64,000 nt of DNA from Chelativorans sp. YIM 93263 (GCF_028767125.1 NZ_JAKCWP010000001.1:248001-312000), one strand, 5' to 3'; counted from the stretch's first letter, positions 1-9,952 are shown. Notes: generated by a model not told the origin, from the letters alone. Numbers and translations: made by a program.

Positions 1-346
1 CCTGAAAACGAGCTCCAAGCGAGGGGTGTAGGTGACGAGCGGCATCTCCCGCCAGAAGCACCTCCACCCCGGTGCGCGCATCGATGACCTTCACCCAGTC
101 CCCCGCGTGAATCGGCGTGATCGCGAGCCCGGCTCGCGGACGGATCTCGATCAATCCCTCCCAGGCCAACCGTTGAATCGCCTCCCGCACAGGCGTGCGG
201 CCGAGGCCCAGCATCTCGATAAGGGCGCTCTCCGTCGTCACCTCGCCCGGTGGGAGTTCGAGCGTGACGATCATCCGCTCCAGAAGATGGTAGGCCTGAG
301 CCGAAGCGGGCTGGCCGGATCGAGCTGCCTGTGCCGGGAATGTCAT
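1..346 (-). CDS. GntR-family (FCD-type) transcriptional regulator, 3' end cut off
   Basis: The first 115 codons of a GntR regulator are visible; the rest lies beyond the left edge. The start ATG is at 346-344. Residues about 15-80 form the winged helix-turn-helix, with the typical recognition-helix stretch TPVREAIQRLAWEGLIEI, and the next residues (VIDARTGVEVLLAGDAARH) look like the first helix of an FCD ligand-binding domain. It is divergent from the hydroxyproline genes, and two AT-rich palindromes lie in the gap, so it probably controls those genes and itself. HypR of Sinorhizobium is a GntR protein with the same role; orthology here is inferred from context. The ligand is unknown. Confidence 0.85.
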   Translation of the reverse strand, partial: MTFPAQAARSGQPASAQAYHLLERMIVTLELPPGEVTTESALIEMLGLGRTPVREAIQRLAWEGLIEIRPRAGLAITPIHAGDWVKVIDARTGVEVLLAGDAARHLHPSLGARFQ

Positions 347-359
347 CCGTCCCTTCCTG

Positions 360-380
360 TGATATATTTCAAATATATCA
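360..380. promoter_or_regulatory. Palindromic operator, site 1 (GntR type)
   Basis: A perfect 21-bp inverted repeat with arms TGATATATTT and AAATATATCA around a central C. It lies 13 bp upstream of the GntR start codon. The AT-only arms stand out in GC-rich DNA, and the same TGATATAT half-site recurs at 420-438. Binding by the adjacent GntR protein is inferred. Confidence 0.75.
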
Positions 381-419
381 GACGAGCGCCACGCTTGACC
401 AGCATCTAAAGTGCTCGTA

Positions 420-438
420 ATATATCACTGATATATCA
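420..438. promoter_or_regulatory. Palindromic operator, site 2 (GntR type)
   Basis: Nested inverted repeats: ATATATCA, C, TGATATAT (420-436), and the shorter perfect palindrome TGATATATCA (429-438). The site ends 12 bp before the start codon at 451, so a bound repressor would block transcription or translation of the catabolic genes. Its half-sites match those of site 1. Confidence 0.72.
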
Positions 439-450
439 GCGGAGACGACC

Positions 451-1347
451 ATGTGGCAAGGCATCCTGCCGGCGGTAACGACGAAGTTCACGCCGGATGA
501 CTCGCTCGATCACCTCGAGATGGAGCGCTGCTTCGGGCTTCTGATGGAGGCGGGGTGCGACGGCCTGATCGTCGCCGGGTCGCTGGGCGAAGGACCGATG
601 CTCACCCACGACGAAAAGCTTTCGCTCTTGAAAACCGCGCGGGGCGTGGCCCAAGGCAAACCAGTGCTCCTGACGATCAACGAGGCGGCAACCCGAGATG
701 GCGCCGAGCTTGCGCGCCGCGCCGCGGCCGCCGGCGCGGACGGGCTGATGATCGTGCCGAGCCCGATCTATCACACCGACGAGGAAGAGACGGTCGCCAC
801 CCTCAAGGCGATCGCCGCGGCCGGCGGACTTCCGGTGATGATCTACTCGAACCGTGTTGCCTACCGCGTGGATGTGACCGTTGCGGCAATGGATAAGCTC
901 GCCGCTGACGATCTCTTCGTCGCCGTGAAGGAATCCAGCGACGATATCCGCCGCACGACCGAAATCGTCAACGCGTTCGGCGACCGCTTCGACGTCTTTA
1001 CCGGGGTCGACAACCTTGCCTACGAGGCCCTGGCCGCGGGTGCGGTCGGCTGGGTTGCCGGCTTGGTGACGGCCTTCCCGCGCGAGACGGTCGCCATTTA
1101 CCGGCTGATGAAGGCCGGCCGGCAGCAAGAGGCGCTCGCCCTTTATCGCTGGTTCCGCCCCCTTCTTGATCTGGACGTCTCCACCTATCTGGTGCAGAAC
1201 ATCAAGCTGGCGGAGGCGATCGAGATCGGCTCCAACGAACGGGTGCGCATGCCGCGTCAGCCACTCTCGGGCGAACGGCGAGAACGGGTCGAACGGATCA
1301 TCAAAGAGGCAATTGCGGACCGGCCCGCGCTCCCAAACGGGCTGTGA
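451..1347 (+). CDS. DapA-family lyase, probable 1-pyrroline-4-hydroxy-2-carboxylate deaminase
   Basis: This 298-residue protein belongs to the dihydrodipicolinate synthase/N-acetylneuraminate lyase family of class I aldolase-type TIM barrels. The Schiff-base lysine is Lys160 (VAVKESSDD), the conserved tyrosine is Tyr132 (IYSN), and the substrate carboxylate loop is GSLGEGPMLTHDE at about 43-55. The next two genes encode a D-amino-acid-oxidase-like enzyme and a 4-hydroxyproline epimerase. In that setting the expected reaction is deamination and dehydration of 1-pyrroline-4-hydroxy-2-carboxylate to 2-oxoglutarate semialdehyde (LhpC/HypD role). The family also includes other 2-keto-acid lyases and dehydratases, so the assignment rests on context. 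The semialdehyde dehydrogenase needed next is not in the window. Confidence 0.8.
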   Translation: MWQGILPAVTTKFTPDDSLDHLEMERCFGLLMEAGCDGLIVAGSLGEGPMLTHDEKLSLLKTARGVAQGKPVLLTINEAATRDGAELARRAAAAGADGLMIVPSPIYHTDEEETVATLKAIAAAGGLPVMIYSNRVAYRVDVTVAAMDKLAADDLFVAVKESSDDIRRTTEIVNAFGDRFDVFTGVDNLAYEALAAGAVGWVAGLVTAFPRETVAIYRLMKAGRQQEALALYRWFRPLLDLDVSTYLVQNIKLAEAIEIGSNERVRMPRQPLSGERRERVERIIKEAIADRPALPNGL

Positions 1348-1366
1348 AGGATTCCAGGTGTAGCAA

Positions 1367-2614
1367 ATGGCCGGAGGGCATGCGCAGGTCGCCATTCTGG
1401 GCGGCGGCATCATCGGCGTGGCAACCGCCGCTTACCTGGCGGAAGCGGGCCACGATGTGCTGGTACTCGACCGCTCCGGCATCTGCGAGGAGACGAGCGC
1501 CGGTAATGCCGGTGCCTTCGCCTTCTCGGACATTCTTCCGATGGCACACAAGGACATGCTCTCGCAGGTGCCGCGCTGGCTGGCCGACCCGCTTGGGCCA
1601 CTGTCCATTCCGCCGACCTATCTCCCAAAACTTTTGCCCTGGCTATGGCGCTTTCTGAAAGCCGGGCGGCCTGCCCGGTTCGAGGCAGCCGTTTCGGCCC
1701 AGGCCTCCATGATGATGCTTGCCGAGCGCGAATGGAGCGCGCTGATGGCGCGATCGGCAACACAGGAATTCGAGCGCGAGGACGGCTGTCTTGAACTGTA
1801 CGAGAGCGAAGCCGAGTTCCGCGCGAGGGAGGACGACTGGCGGCTGAGGCGTCGTTTTCATTTCCGCTTCCGCCACCTGAGGAAAGAGGAGATCGCCGAT
1901 TATCAGCCGGGCCTTTCGGACCTCTTCGAACGTGCCACCTTCGTGCCGGGATGGAAGACGGTGACCGATCCGCAGCGTCTCGGACAAGCGATCTGGGCGC
2001 ATGCCGAGCAGCATGGTGCACATTTCATGCCCGCGACTGTCGCTGCGCTCGGCGAGGAAGGCGGCCGCATCGTCATCAACCTGGCCGGCGGAGAGCGGCT
2101 GACTTGCGAAAAGCTGGTGATCGCGGCGGGCGCCTGGTCCCGCTCCTTCGCTGCGGTTTTCGGAGATGCGGTACCGCTCGAGACAGAGCGCGGTTACAAC
2201 ACGACGTTGCCGAGCGACGCATTCGATGTGAAGCGTCAGCTTATTTTCCCGCGCCACGGCTTTGTCATCACACCGCTCGAAACGGGACTACGCGTGGGCG
2301 GCGCGGTCGAACTCGGCGGGCTGAAGCGCTCTCCCAACTACGCCCGCTCCCGTGCCATGCTGGACAAGGCGAGTCGTTTTCTGCCGGGCCTGAAGACGGC
2401 AGGCGGGCGGCAATGGATGGGCTACCGCCCGTCTCTGCCCGATTCGCTGCCCGTCATCGGGCGCTCGCGCGACCAACCGCGTGTCTTCTACGCCTTCGGC
2501 CACGGCCATCTGGGCCTCACTCAAGCAGCAGCCACTGGACGGCTCATCCGTGATCTCGTTCTGGATCGGACGCCGCCGATCGACCTGCGTCCGTTCCGAG
2601 CCCGTCGGTTTTAG
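1367..2614 (+). CDS. FAD-dependent oxidoreductase (DAO family), probable D-hydroxyproline dehydrogenase
   Basis: This is a 415-residue flavoprotein. The N-terminal dinucleotide-binding motif is AILGGGIIGVATAAYLAEAG (about residues 7-26), followed by the acidic end of strand 2 (VLVLDR). The C-terminal FAD-binding region has the family stretch YAFGHGHLGLTQAAATG. It begins 19 bp after the deaminase gene and ends 10 bp before the epimerase gene, so the three are one transcript. Between those neighbours it should oxidise cis-4-hydroxy-D-proline to 1-pyrroline-4-hydroxy-2-carboxylate (LhpB/HypO role), probably passing electrons to the respiratory chain. A general D-amino-acid dehydrogenase is the alternative. 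Confidence 0.82.
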   Translation: MAGGHAQVAILGGGIIGVATAAYLAEAGHDVLVLDRSGICEETSAGNAGAFAFSDILPMAHKDMLSQVPRWLADPLGPLSIPPTYLPKLLPWLWRFLKAGRPARFEAAVSAQASMMMLAEREWSALMARSATQEFEREDGCLELYESEAEFRAREDDWRLRRRFHFRFRHLRKEEIADYQPGLSDLFERATFVPGWKTVTDPQRLGQAIWAHAEQHGAHFMPATVAALGEEGGRIVINLAGGERLTCEKLVIAAGAWSRSFAAVFGDAVPLETERGYNTTLPSDAFDVKRQLIFPRHGFVITPLETGLRVGGAVELGGLKRSPNYARSRAMLDKASRFLPGLKTAGGRQWMGYRPSLPDSLPVIGRSRDQPRVFYAFGHGHLGLTQAAATGRLIRDLVLDRTPPIDLRPFRARRF

Positions 2615-2624
2615 GGAGAATGCC

Positions 2625-3626
2625 ATGGCGAGACACTCCTTCTTCTGCATAGACGGGCATACATGCGGCAATCCGGTGCGCTTGGTGGCCGGCGGCGGTC
2701 CGTTTCTCGAAGGCCGCTCAATGTTGGAGCGCCGCGCGCACTTTCAGGCGGACTACGATTGGATCCGCACCGGGCTGATGTTCGAGCCGCGCGGCCACGA
2801 CATGATGTCCGGCTCGATCCTGTATCCGCCCACGCGCGAGGATTGCGACGTGGCAGTGCTCTACATCGAGACGAGCGGCTGCCTGCCCATGTGCGGACAT
2901 GGCACGATCGGCACAGTCACCTTTGCCATCGAACACGGGCTTGTGCGGCCGAAAACGCCCGGCCTGTTGCGCCTGGACACGCCGGCGGGAATGGTCACGG
3001 CCGAATACCGGCAGCAGGGAGAGCACGTGGAGGAGGTGCGCATCACGAATGTGCCGGCTTTCCTGCACGCGACGAACCTGGAGGTGGAGTGCCCCGATCT
3101 CGGGCCGCTGAAGGTCGACGTCGCCTATGGCGGCAACTTTTACGCCATCATCGAGCCGCAGGAGCACTACCGCGACCTTGCCGACCACACGGCCTCGGAC
3201 CTGGTGCGCTGGAGCCCGGTCCTGCGCGAGCGGCTGAACGCCGCGCATGACTTCGCGCATCCGGACGCGCCCGAGATCCGCGGCCTTACGCACATTCTCT
3301 GGACAGGCGCTCCGACCATGGACGGCGCCGACGCGCGCAACGCTGTCTTCTATGGCGAAAAGGCCATCGATCGTTCGCCCTGCGGAACCGGCACTTCGGC
3401 GCGCATGGCACAACTTCACGCCCAGGGCCGTCTGACGATCGGAGATACTTTCGTCCACGAATCCATCATCGGCTCGCTCTTCAACGGACGTGTGGAGAAA
3501 GAGGCCTCCGTGGGCGGAAAACCGGCCATCGTTCCCTCAATCGCCGGTTGGGCGCGCATGACGGGCCTGAATACGATCTTTATAGACGATCGTGACCCGT
3601 TCGCCCGCGGATTCACTGTGTCCTGA
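2625..3626 (+). CDS. 4-hydroxyproline 2-epimerase (proline racemase family)
   Basis: This 333-residue protein has both catalytic cysteines of the proline racemase fold: Cys90 in LPMCGHGTIG and Cys253 in DRSPCGTGTSARMA. The Cys/Cys pair separates epimerases and racemases from trans-3-hydroxyproline dehydratases, which have Thr at the second site. With a D-hydroxyproline dehydrogenase-like gene just upstream, the likely reaction is trans-4-hydroxy-L-proline to cis-4-hydroxy-D-proline. The ATG at 2625, preceded by TAGGGAGAATGCC, is preferred: the longer frame starting at 2481 would overlap the upstream gene and lacks family similarity there. Proline racemase activity cannot be excluded from sequence. 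Confidence 0.88.
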   Translation: MARHSFFCIDGHTCGNPVRLVAGGGPFLEGRSMLERRAHFQADYDWIRTGLMFEPRGHDMMSGSILYPPTREDCDVAVLYIETSGCLPMCGHGTIGTVTFAIEHGLVRPKTPGLLRLDTPAGMVTAEYRQQGEHVEEVRITNVPAFLHATNLEVECPDLGPLKVDVAYGGNFYAIIEPQEHYRDLADHTASDLVRWSPVLRERLNAAHDFAHPDAPEIRGLTHILWTGAPTMDGADARNAVFYGEKAIDRSPCGTGTSARMAQLHAQGRLTIGDTFVHESIIGSLFNGRVEKEASVGGKPAIVPSIAGWARMTGLNTIFIDDRDPFARGFTVS

Positions 3627-3892
3627 ACCGGACCCTGCGAATCCCCGCAAACATGGCGCAAATTGTGGAGATATATGTTGTGAAAATCGCGGAGAAATGA
3701 GAAAAACCTAGCGTTGAAAGCAAGGACATTGCACAATGCCGATGATAGCTTGCATCAACGCTATTGCTCCGATATGCGAGCAAAAGGTTAAGCTGCGGAC
3801 CAAGAACAAGCAAAAGCTGCAGTCCGCAGTTAGGGGAAAACAACAACAAGGAATGCGCTCGGACAGCGACGTTCCAGGGGAGAGTAGTAAGC

Positions 3893-4821
<929 letters not shown>

Positions 4822-4822
<1 letters not shown>

Positions 4823-6279
4823 TGGCTGAATCAGATACGAACATGCCGACCTCCCTTCAGAAGCCTGTCGGTGCGCAGATCAAGCGCGAAGAACGCGCCG
4901 AGGCGCCAAGAAACACAGGCCCGGGCGGCACCGGTAACAAGCTGGCCGACTCTTTGCGCGATGCGGCGATGGCCGCGTTCCTTGCGGCTGTCCTGGGCTT
5001 CTTTCTGATCGGAATCCGAACAGATATCGCGCCCGGCGGACTTGCGCTAACCACGCGCTGGGTGGCGTGGATCGTGTCGATCCTGGTCGTTTTCGGCGGG
5101 CGCCTCGCGCTCAGCCTGCTGGTGTTCAGGGCCGATCACCCGGTCACCGAAACTCTCGGGGGGAAGATTTCAAGCCTCAGCGAAGCCACCCCGCAACTGG
5201 GCAAATGGCTGGCGCGGGCGCTCCTCGTCTTTGCTCTTGTTCTTCCGTTCTTTTTCACCACTTTCGTCCCTGGGCGCGATCGTCAGTTCATTGACCTCGC
5301 CATTCTCATCTTGACCTACATCATGCTGGGTTGGGGGCTGAACATAGTGGTGGGCCTCGCCGGCCTGCTCGACCTTGGCTATGTGGCCTTCTACGCGGTC
5401 GGAGCTTACTCCTTCGCGCTGCTGGCGCAATTTTTCGATCTCGGCTTCTGGATGGCGCTTCCGCTGGCCGGCATGCTCGCCGCCTTTTGGGGGCTTATCC
5501 TGGGGTTCCCGGTGCTGCGGCTCCGCGGAGACTATCTGGCGATCGTCACGCTCGCCTTCGGTGAGATCATCCGCATTGTGCTTTTGAACTGGTATGAGTT
5601 CACAGGTGGGCCCGACGGCATTTCCGGGATTCCGAAACCCACTTTTTTCGGCCTGGAGCTCAGTCGCGGGGATGATGGCTTTGCCGCCTTCTTCGGCCTC
5701 GAATACTCGCCCATCCACCGCTTCATCTATCTCTACTACATCATCCTCGTGCTGGCCCTGATCACGAATTTCGTGACGATGCGCCTGCGCCGCCTGCCGA
5801 TCGGGCGCGCCTGGGAAGCATTGCGCGAGGACGAGATCGCATGCCGTTCGCTGGGCATCAATACGCGCAACACCAAACTGACGGCCTTCGCCATCGGTGC
5901 CATGTTCGGCGGCTTTGCCGGCTCGTTCTTCGCAACGCGGCAGGGCTTCATTTCGCCGGAAAGCTTCACCTTCCTGGAATCGGCGATCATCCTGGCGATC
6001 GTGGTGCTGGGCGGGCTTGGCTCGCAAATCGGAGTCGTGATCGCCTCCGTCGTGATGATCGGGGGTATCGAGATGCTGCGCAATCTCGGCTTCCTCAGCA
6101 ATGTGTTCGGTTCGGGCTTCGACCCGGTGCAATACCGCATGCTGATCTTCGGATTGGCCATGGTCTTCATCATGGTCTGGAAGCCGCGCGGTTTGATTTC
6201 CACCAGAGAGCCGTCGGTCGTGCTCAAGGAGAAAAAGCAGATCGGAGCAGACATGGTTGCACAGGGTGAGGGTCACTGA
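4822..6279 (+). CDS. livM: Branched-chain amino acid ABC transporter permease, LivM type
   Basis: This 485-residue membrane protein has a hydrophilic N-terminal stretch of about 45 residues, then about ten hydrophobic segments. LivM signatures are NIVVGLAGLLDLGYVAFYAV, RLRGDYLAIVTLAFGEIIRI and WYEFTGGPDGISGIP. The last is the conserved periplasmic loop of the family. The C-terminal half has the EAA-like loop AWEALREDEIACRSLGIN that contacts the ATPases. It is longer than E. coli LivM because of the N-terminal extension. Its start overlaps the livH stop and its stop overlaps the livG start (TGATG). Confidence 0.93.
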
Positions 6280-7412
6280 TGACAGACGTGGCTGAAATGG
6301 AAACACCCGGGCGTTCGGCGGCGGAGCGGCGCTGGGAAAACGACCCCGTCCTCTCGGTTGAGCATCTGACCATGCGCTTCGGCGGTCTGGTGGCCGTGGG
6401 CGACCTCTCATTCGATGTCGGCCGCGGCGATATCACCGCACTGATCGGCCCCAACGGCGCGGGCAAGACGACCGTGTTCAATTGCGTGACCGGCTTCTAC
6501 AAGCCCACCGAGGGCCGCATTGTCATGCGCCACGGCGTCGGCCGGCAGGACAATACAGTTCAGGAGGTAACCGCGAGCGGGCGGCGCTTCAAGCACGAGG
6601 AGGATCAGGGTGTCTTCCTGCTGGAGCGCATGGCCGACCACGAGATCACGCACAAAGCAAGGGTTGCGCGTACCTTCCAGAATATCCGGCTCTTCGGTGG
6701 AATGACGGTGCTGGAAAATCTCCTGGTCGCTCAGCACAATCCGCTGGTGGTCGCATCCGGTTTCTCGTTCGGAGGCATTCTCGGCCTGCCGAGTTATAGC
6801 AGGGCCGAGAAGGCAGCCATCGACAAGGCTGCGTACTGGCTGGAGCGAACCAATCTGATCGATCGGGCCGATGATCCGGCCGCCGACCTGCCGTATGGCG
6901 CGCAACGGCGGCTCGAGGTCGCGCGCGCCATGTGCACGGAACCGCGGCTTCTGTGTCTGGACGAGCCGGCAGCCGGATTGAATCCGCGCGAATCCACCGA
7001 CCTTAACGCGCTGCTCAAGTTCATTTGCGAGGAGCACGACACCTCCGTGCTCCTGATTGAGCACGACATGGGCGTGGTGATGGAGATATCCGATCATATC
7101 GTCGTTCTCGACTACGGCGTGAAGATTTCCGATGGAGATCCCGAGAACGTCAAATCCGATCCCAAGGTTATCGCCGCCTATCTAGGCGTCGAGGAGGAGG
7201 ACGAGATCGACATTCCGGAAGTGCGGGAGGATGTCGCCGAGCAGGTCGGCGAATCCACGCCGGCATCGTCTCCGAGCAAGGAGGCCAAACCCGCATCAGG
7301 CAGCAAGAGCAAGACGGCCGGTAAGACGAAGACAAATGCAAAAACTTCTGGCGCCCCCACACGAACACGCAAGACGACGAAGAGCGGCACCGGAAAGGGA
7401 GGCGCGTCATGA
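6279..7412 (+). CDS. livG: Branched-chain amino acid ABC transporter ATPase, LivG type, with a basic C-terminal tail
   Basis: This 377-residue ATPase has Walker A at GPNGAGKTT, the Liv-type stretch ARVARTFQNIRLFGGMTVLE, the degenerate signature LPYGAQRRLEVARAM, Walker B LLCLDEPAAGLNPRE, and the switch histidine in LLIEHDMGVV. The ATPase ends near residue 305. A further 70 residues are low-complexity and rich in Lys, Ser and Thr (for example SKSKTAGKTKTNAKTSG). This tail is absent from classical LivG proteins of about 255-300 residues, and its function is unknown. The gene overlaps livF by four bases (ATGA). Confidence 0.92.
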   Translation: MTDVAEMETPGRSAAERRWENDPVLSVEHLTMRFGGLVAVGDLSFDVGRGDITALIGPNGAGKTTVFNCVTGFYKPTEGRIVMRHGVGRQDNTVQEVTASGRRFKHEEDQGVFLLERMADHEITHKARVARTFQNIRLFGGMTVLENLLVAQHNPLVVASGFSFGGILGLPSYSRAEKAAIDKAAYWLERTNLIDRADDPAADLPYGAQRRLEVARAMCTEPRLLCLDEPAAGLNPRESTDLNALLKFICEEHDTSVLLIEHDMGVVMEISDHIVVLDYGVKISDGDPENVKSDPKVIAAYLGVEEEDEIDIPEVREDVAEQVGESTPASSPSKEAKPASGSKSKTAGKTKTNAKTSGAPTRTRKTTKSGTGKGGAS

Positions 7413-8140
7413 ACAGTGGCGAAACCTTGCTCTCGGTGCAGGGCGTTGAAACCTATTACGGCAAAATCGTCGCGCTTCGGGGCGTGGATGTCGAAGTCAA
7501 GCGGGGTGAGATCGTCTCGATGATCGGCGCCAACGGCGCCGGCAAGTCGACGCTGATGATGACCATTTGCGGCGACCCGCACGCACGCACTGGCAGCATC
7601 GTCTATGACGGCATGGACATCACGGCCATGCCGACGCACGAGATCATCCGGCTGGGGATCGCCCAATCGCCCGAGGGCCGGCGAATTTTTCCCCGCATGT
7701 CGGTGGTGGAAAATTTGCAAATGGGCGCCTCGCTTGTCGACCCGCAATATTTCGAGCAGGACCTGGAACGCGTGTTCACGCTGTTTCCGCGGCTGAAGGA
7801 GAGGTTGCATCAGCGCGGCGGCACGCTTTCAGGCGGGGAGCAGCAGATGCTGGCTATCGGCCGCGCGCTGATGAGCAGACCGAAGCTCCTGCTTCTCGAC
7901 GAGCCGTCGCTCGGGCTTGCGCCACTGGTGGTCAAGCAGATCTTCGACGCGATCCGCGCGCTCAACGAGAGCGAGGGCCTGACCGTCTTTCTCGTCGAGC
8001 AGAACGCTTTCCATGCCCTCAAACTAGCGCATCGCGCCTACGTGATGGTCAACGGCAACATCACCATGAGCGGCACCGGGGCGGAACTGCTGAAACGCGA
8101 GGACGTGCGCGCGGCCTATCTGGAAGGTGGGAGGCACTGA
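7409..8140 (+). CDS. livF: Branched-chain amino acid ABC transporter ATPase, LivF type
   Basis: This 243-residue ATPase is the partner of LivG. It has Walker A GANGAGKST, the LivF stretch GIAQSPEGRRIFPRMSVVEN, signature LSGGEQQMLAIGRALM, Walker B LLLLDEPSLGLAP, and the switch histidine replaced by Gln in VFLVEQNAFHA. That EQN form is normal for LivF. Its ATG overlaps the livG stop, and the next small gene starts two bases after its own stop, so the operon is tightly packed. Confidence 0.94.
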   Translation: MNSGETLLSVQGVETYYGKIVALRGVDVEVKRGEIVSMIGANGAGKSTLMMTICGDPHARTGSIVYDGMDITAMPTHEIIRLGIAQSPEGRRIFPRMSVVENLQMGASLVDPQYFEQDLERVFTLFPRLKERLHQRGGTLSGGEQQMLAIGRALMSRPKLLLLDEPSLGLAPLVVKQIFDAIRALNESEGLTVFLVEQNAFHALKLAHRAYVMVNGNITMSGTGAELLKREDVRAAYLEGGRH

Positions 8141-8141
8141 G

Positions 8142-8498
8142 ATGGAACATCAGAACACCCCGCTTTGGGAAGTGACCTTCTGGGAGTTTTTCTTCGTTAC
8201 GATACTCCTGGCCGGCGGCGCCGCATATCTGACCGGACGCGCCATAGCGCGGGCCTGGCAGCCCGATCTGCAACTCGCCGTCTATATCGTGCTTCTGGCG
8301 GCGGCAACGCGTTTCATCCATTTCTCCCTGTTCCAGGGCACGCTTCTGTCGCTGCATTATTATCTGGTGGATCTCCTCATGCTCATGATGATTGCCTTTC
8401 TCGGGAAGAGGATCACCCGCGCCGGACAGATGGCGAGGCAATACAGCTTTCAGTATGAGCGCACAGGTCCGCTCGGCTGGAAGGCACATGGCCAATAA
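8142..8498 (+). CDS. Small membrane protein of the Liv operon (DUF6867-like)
   Basis: This 118-residue protein has three likely membrane segments: about 15-35 (EFFFVTILLAGGAAYLTG), 46-62 (LAVYIVLLAAATRFIHF) and 68-90 (LLSLHYYLVDLLMLMMIAFL). A short basic cytoplasmic tail follows. The ATG at 8142 lies one base after the livF stop codon, so it is the fifth cistron of the operon. Comparable small proteins sit after livF in many Hyphomicrobiales, and I recognise it as DUF6867-like from memory. Its role is not established; an accessory part in assembling or regulating the permease is a guess from position. Confidence 0.75.
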   Translation: MEHQNTPLWEVTFWEFFFVTILLAGGAAYLTGRAIARAWQPDLQLAVYIVLLAAATRFIHFSLFQGTLLSLHYYLVDLLMLMMIAFLGKRITRAGQMARQYSFQYERTGPLGWKAHGQ

Positions 8499-8561
8499 AA
8501 TTCGACAGGTGTAGCGGAAGGCCTTTATTTCCGCGCGAAATTGGGGTTTCATGCACGTTAA

Positions 8562-8579
8562 GCGGGACTGATGTCCCGC
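8562..8579. other. Hairpin in the leader of the Liv binding-protein gene
   Basis: A 7-bp stem GCGGGAC/GTCCCGC with a TGAT loop, 80 bp before the binding-protein start and 64 bp after the small membrane gene. No T tract follows, so it is not a classical terminator. It could be an attenuator or a processing or stability element that lets the binding protein be made in excess of the permeases. That role is inferred. Confidence 0.4.
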
Positions 8580-8658
8580 GAAAGAGGAAGACCGGAAAGC
8601 CGAACACCCCTTTCCGGAATAACCGAGGGAACGCAGGGTGTTCTAATAGGGAGTAGTC

Positions 8659-9759
8659 ATGAAAAAGACACTACTGGCGAGCGCAGCGCTCAGCCTCGTA
8701 ATGACAGGGTCGGCCTGGTCCGAGATCGTTATCGCCACCGCCGGGCCGATGACAGGCCAGTACGCGACCTTCGGCGCGCAGATGAGGGCCGGCGCGGAGC
8801 AGGCCGTGGCCGACATCAATGAAGCCGGCGGCGTGAACGGCGAGGAACTCCGGCTGGAAGTCGGTGATGATGCCTGCGATCCGAAACAGGCCGTCGCCGT
8901 GGCCAACCAGTTCGCCGGCGAGGGCGTGGTTTTCGTGGCCGGGCACTTCTGCTCCGGCTCCTCGATACCGGCCTCGAACGTCTATGCCGACGAGGGCATC
9001 ATCCAGATCTCGCCCGCATCCACCAACCCCTCCTTTACGGACGACCGCCCCGGACCGGGCGTCTACCGCGTCTGCGGCCGTGACGACCAGCAGGGCGATG
9101 TCGCCGGCGAGTTTCTGATGGAGAACTATCCGGACGCGAAGGTTGCCTTCGTCCACGATAAGACCGCCTACGGCAAGGGACTCGCGGACGCGACCATGTC
9201 GGCCTACGAAGAGGCGGGCGGCACGCCGGCGCTCTACGAGGCCTACACCGCCGGTGAGAAGGACTATACCGCGCTCGTCTCCAAGATGAAGCAGGAAGGC
9301 ATCGATATCCTCTATGTCGGCGGATATCACACCGAAGCCGGCTTGATGGCCCGCCAGATGCGCGAGCAGGGCATGGACACGATCCTCGTCTCCGGTGATG
9401 CCTTGGTGACTGACGAATACTGGGCCATTACGGGCGACGCCGGTGAAGGCACGCTGATGACCTTCTCGCCTGATCCGCGAAAGAACGAAATCGCGAAGCC
9501 CGTTGTCGAGGCGCTCGAATCCGCCGGCAAGACGGCCGAAGGCTACGCACTCTACACCTATGCCGCGATCCAGGCTTGGGCGCAGGCAGTAGAGTCCGCC
9601 GGTTCGGTCGATTACGACGACGTCGTAGCGGCACTTGACGAGGGCGACTTCGAGACGGTTCTGGGTGAGCTTTCCTTTGACGACAAGGGCGACGTTACCC
9701 TGCCGGGCTATGTCTTCTACGAGTGGCAGGACGGCGAGTACGATTATCTCGAACAGTAA
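8659..9759 (+). CDS. Branched-chain amino acid ABC transporter periplasmic binding protein (LivK/LivJ type)
   Basis: This 366-residue protein has a Sec signal peptide, MKKTLLASAALSLVMTGSAWS, with mature protein from about residue 22. The mature part is a type I periplasmic binding fold beginning EIVIATAGPMTGQYATFGAQ, with the pair Cys74 (DACDPKQA) and Cys98 (GHFCSGSS) that is typical of Leu/Ile/Val-binding proteins. A good ribosome site (GGGAGTAGTC) precedes the ATG. It lies 160 bp after the permease and ATPase genes, which suggests separate expression control. The ligand is presumably a branched-chain or related amino acid. Hydroxyproline is possible given the neighbouring cluster but unproven. 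Confidence 0.9.
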   Translation: MKKTLLASAALSLVMTGSAWSEIVIATAGPMTGQYATFGAQMRAGAEQAVADINEAGGVNGEELRLEVGDDACDPKQAVAVANQFAGEGVVFVAGHFCSGSSIPASNVYADEGIIQISPASTNPSFTDDRPGPGVYRVCGRDDQQGDVAGEFLMENYPDAKVAFVHDKTAYGKGLADATMSAYEEAGGTPALYEAYTAGEKDYTALVSKMKQEGIDILYVGGYHTEAGLMARQMREQGMDTILVSGDALVTDEYWAITGDAGEGTLMTFSPDPRKNEIAKPVVEALESAGKTAEGYALYTYAAIQAWAQAVESAGSVDYDDVVAALDEGDFETVLGELSFDDKGDVTLPGYVFYEWQDGEYDYLEQ

Positions 9760-9784
9760 GTCGTCATAGAATCAAACCGGTTCG

Positions 9785-9818
9785 AAACGGCCCGGCGGCA
9801 CTCCGCCGGGCCGTTTTG
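9785..9818 (+). terminator. Rho-independent terminator after the Liv genes
   Basis: A 13-bp perfect GC-rich stem, AACGGCCCGGCGG with CCGCCGGGCCGTT and a CACT loop, is followed by TTTT. It lies 26 bp after the stop codon of the binding-protein gene, with no gene on the other strand that would use it. Confidence 0.9.
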
Positions 9819-9952
9819 CATGGGACGTGGCTTTGAGGGTTTGCGCTGCAGCCGCACCCGCGCTAAATCATCGCACCAGGGCGTTATGCCGCCTGCGGGG
9901 CCGCGTGTGGCCCGACGCGGGCAGAATATTTTGAAAGCCTCGTAAGCGGAGC

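Noticed and set aside
436-1413. Open frame of 325 codons antisense to the deaminase gene
   Set aside because: The composition is typical of a shadow frame, and it would run across the operator region and into gntR.
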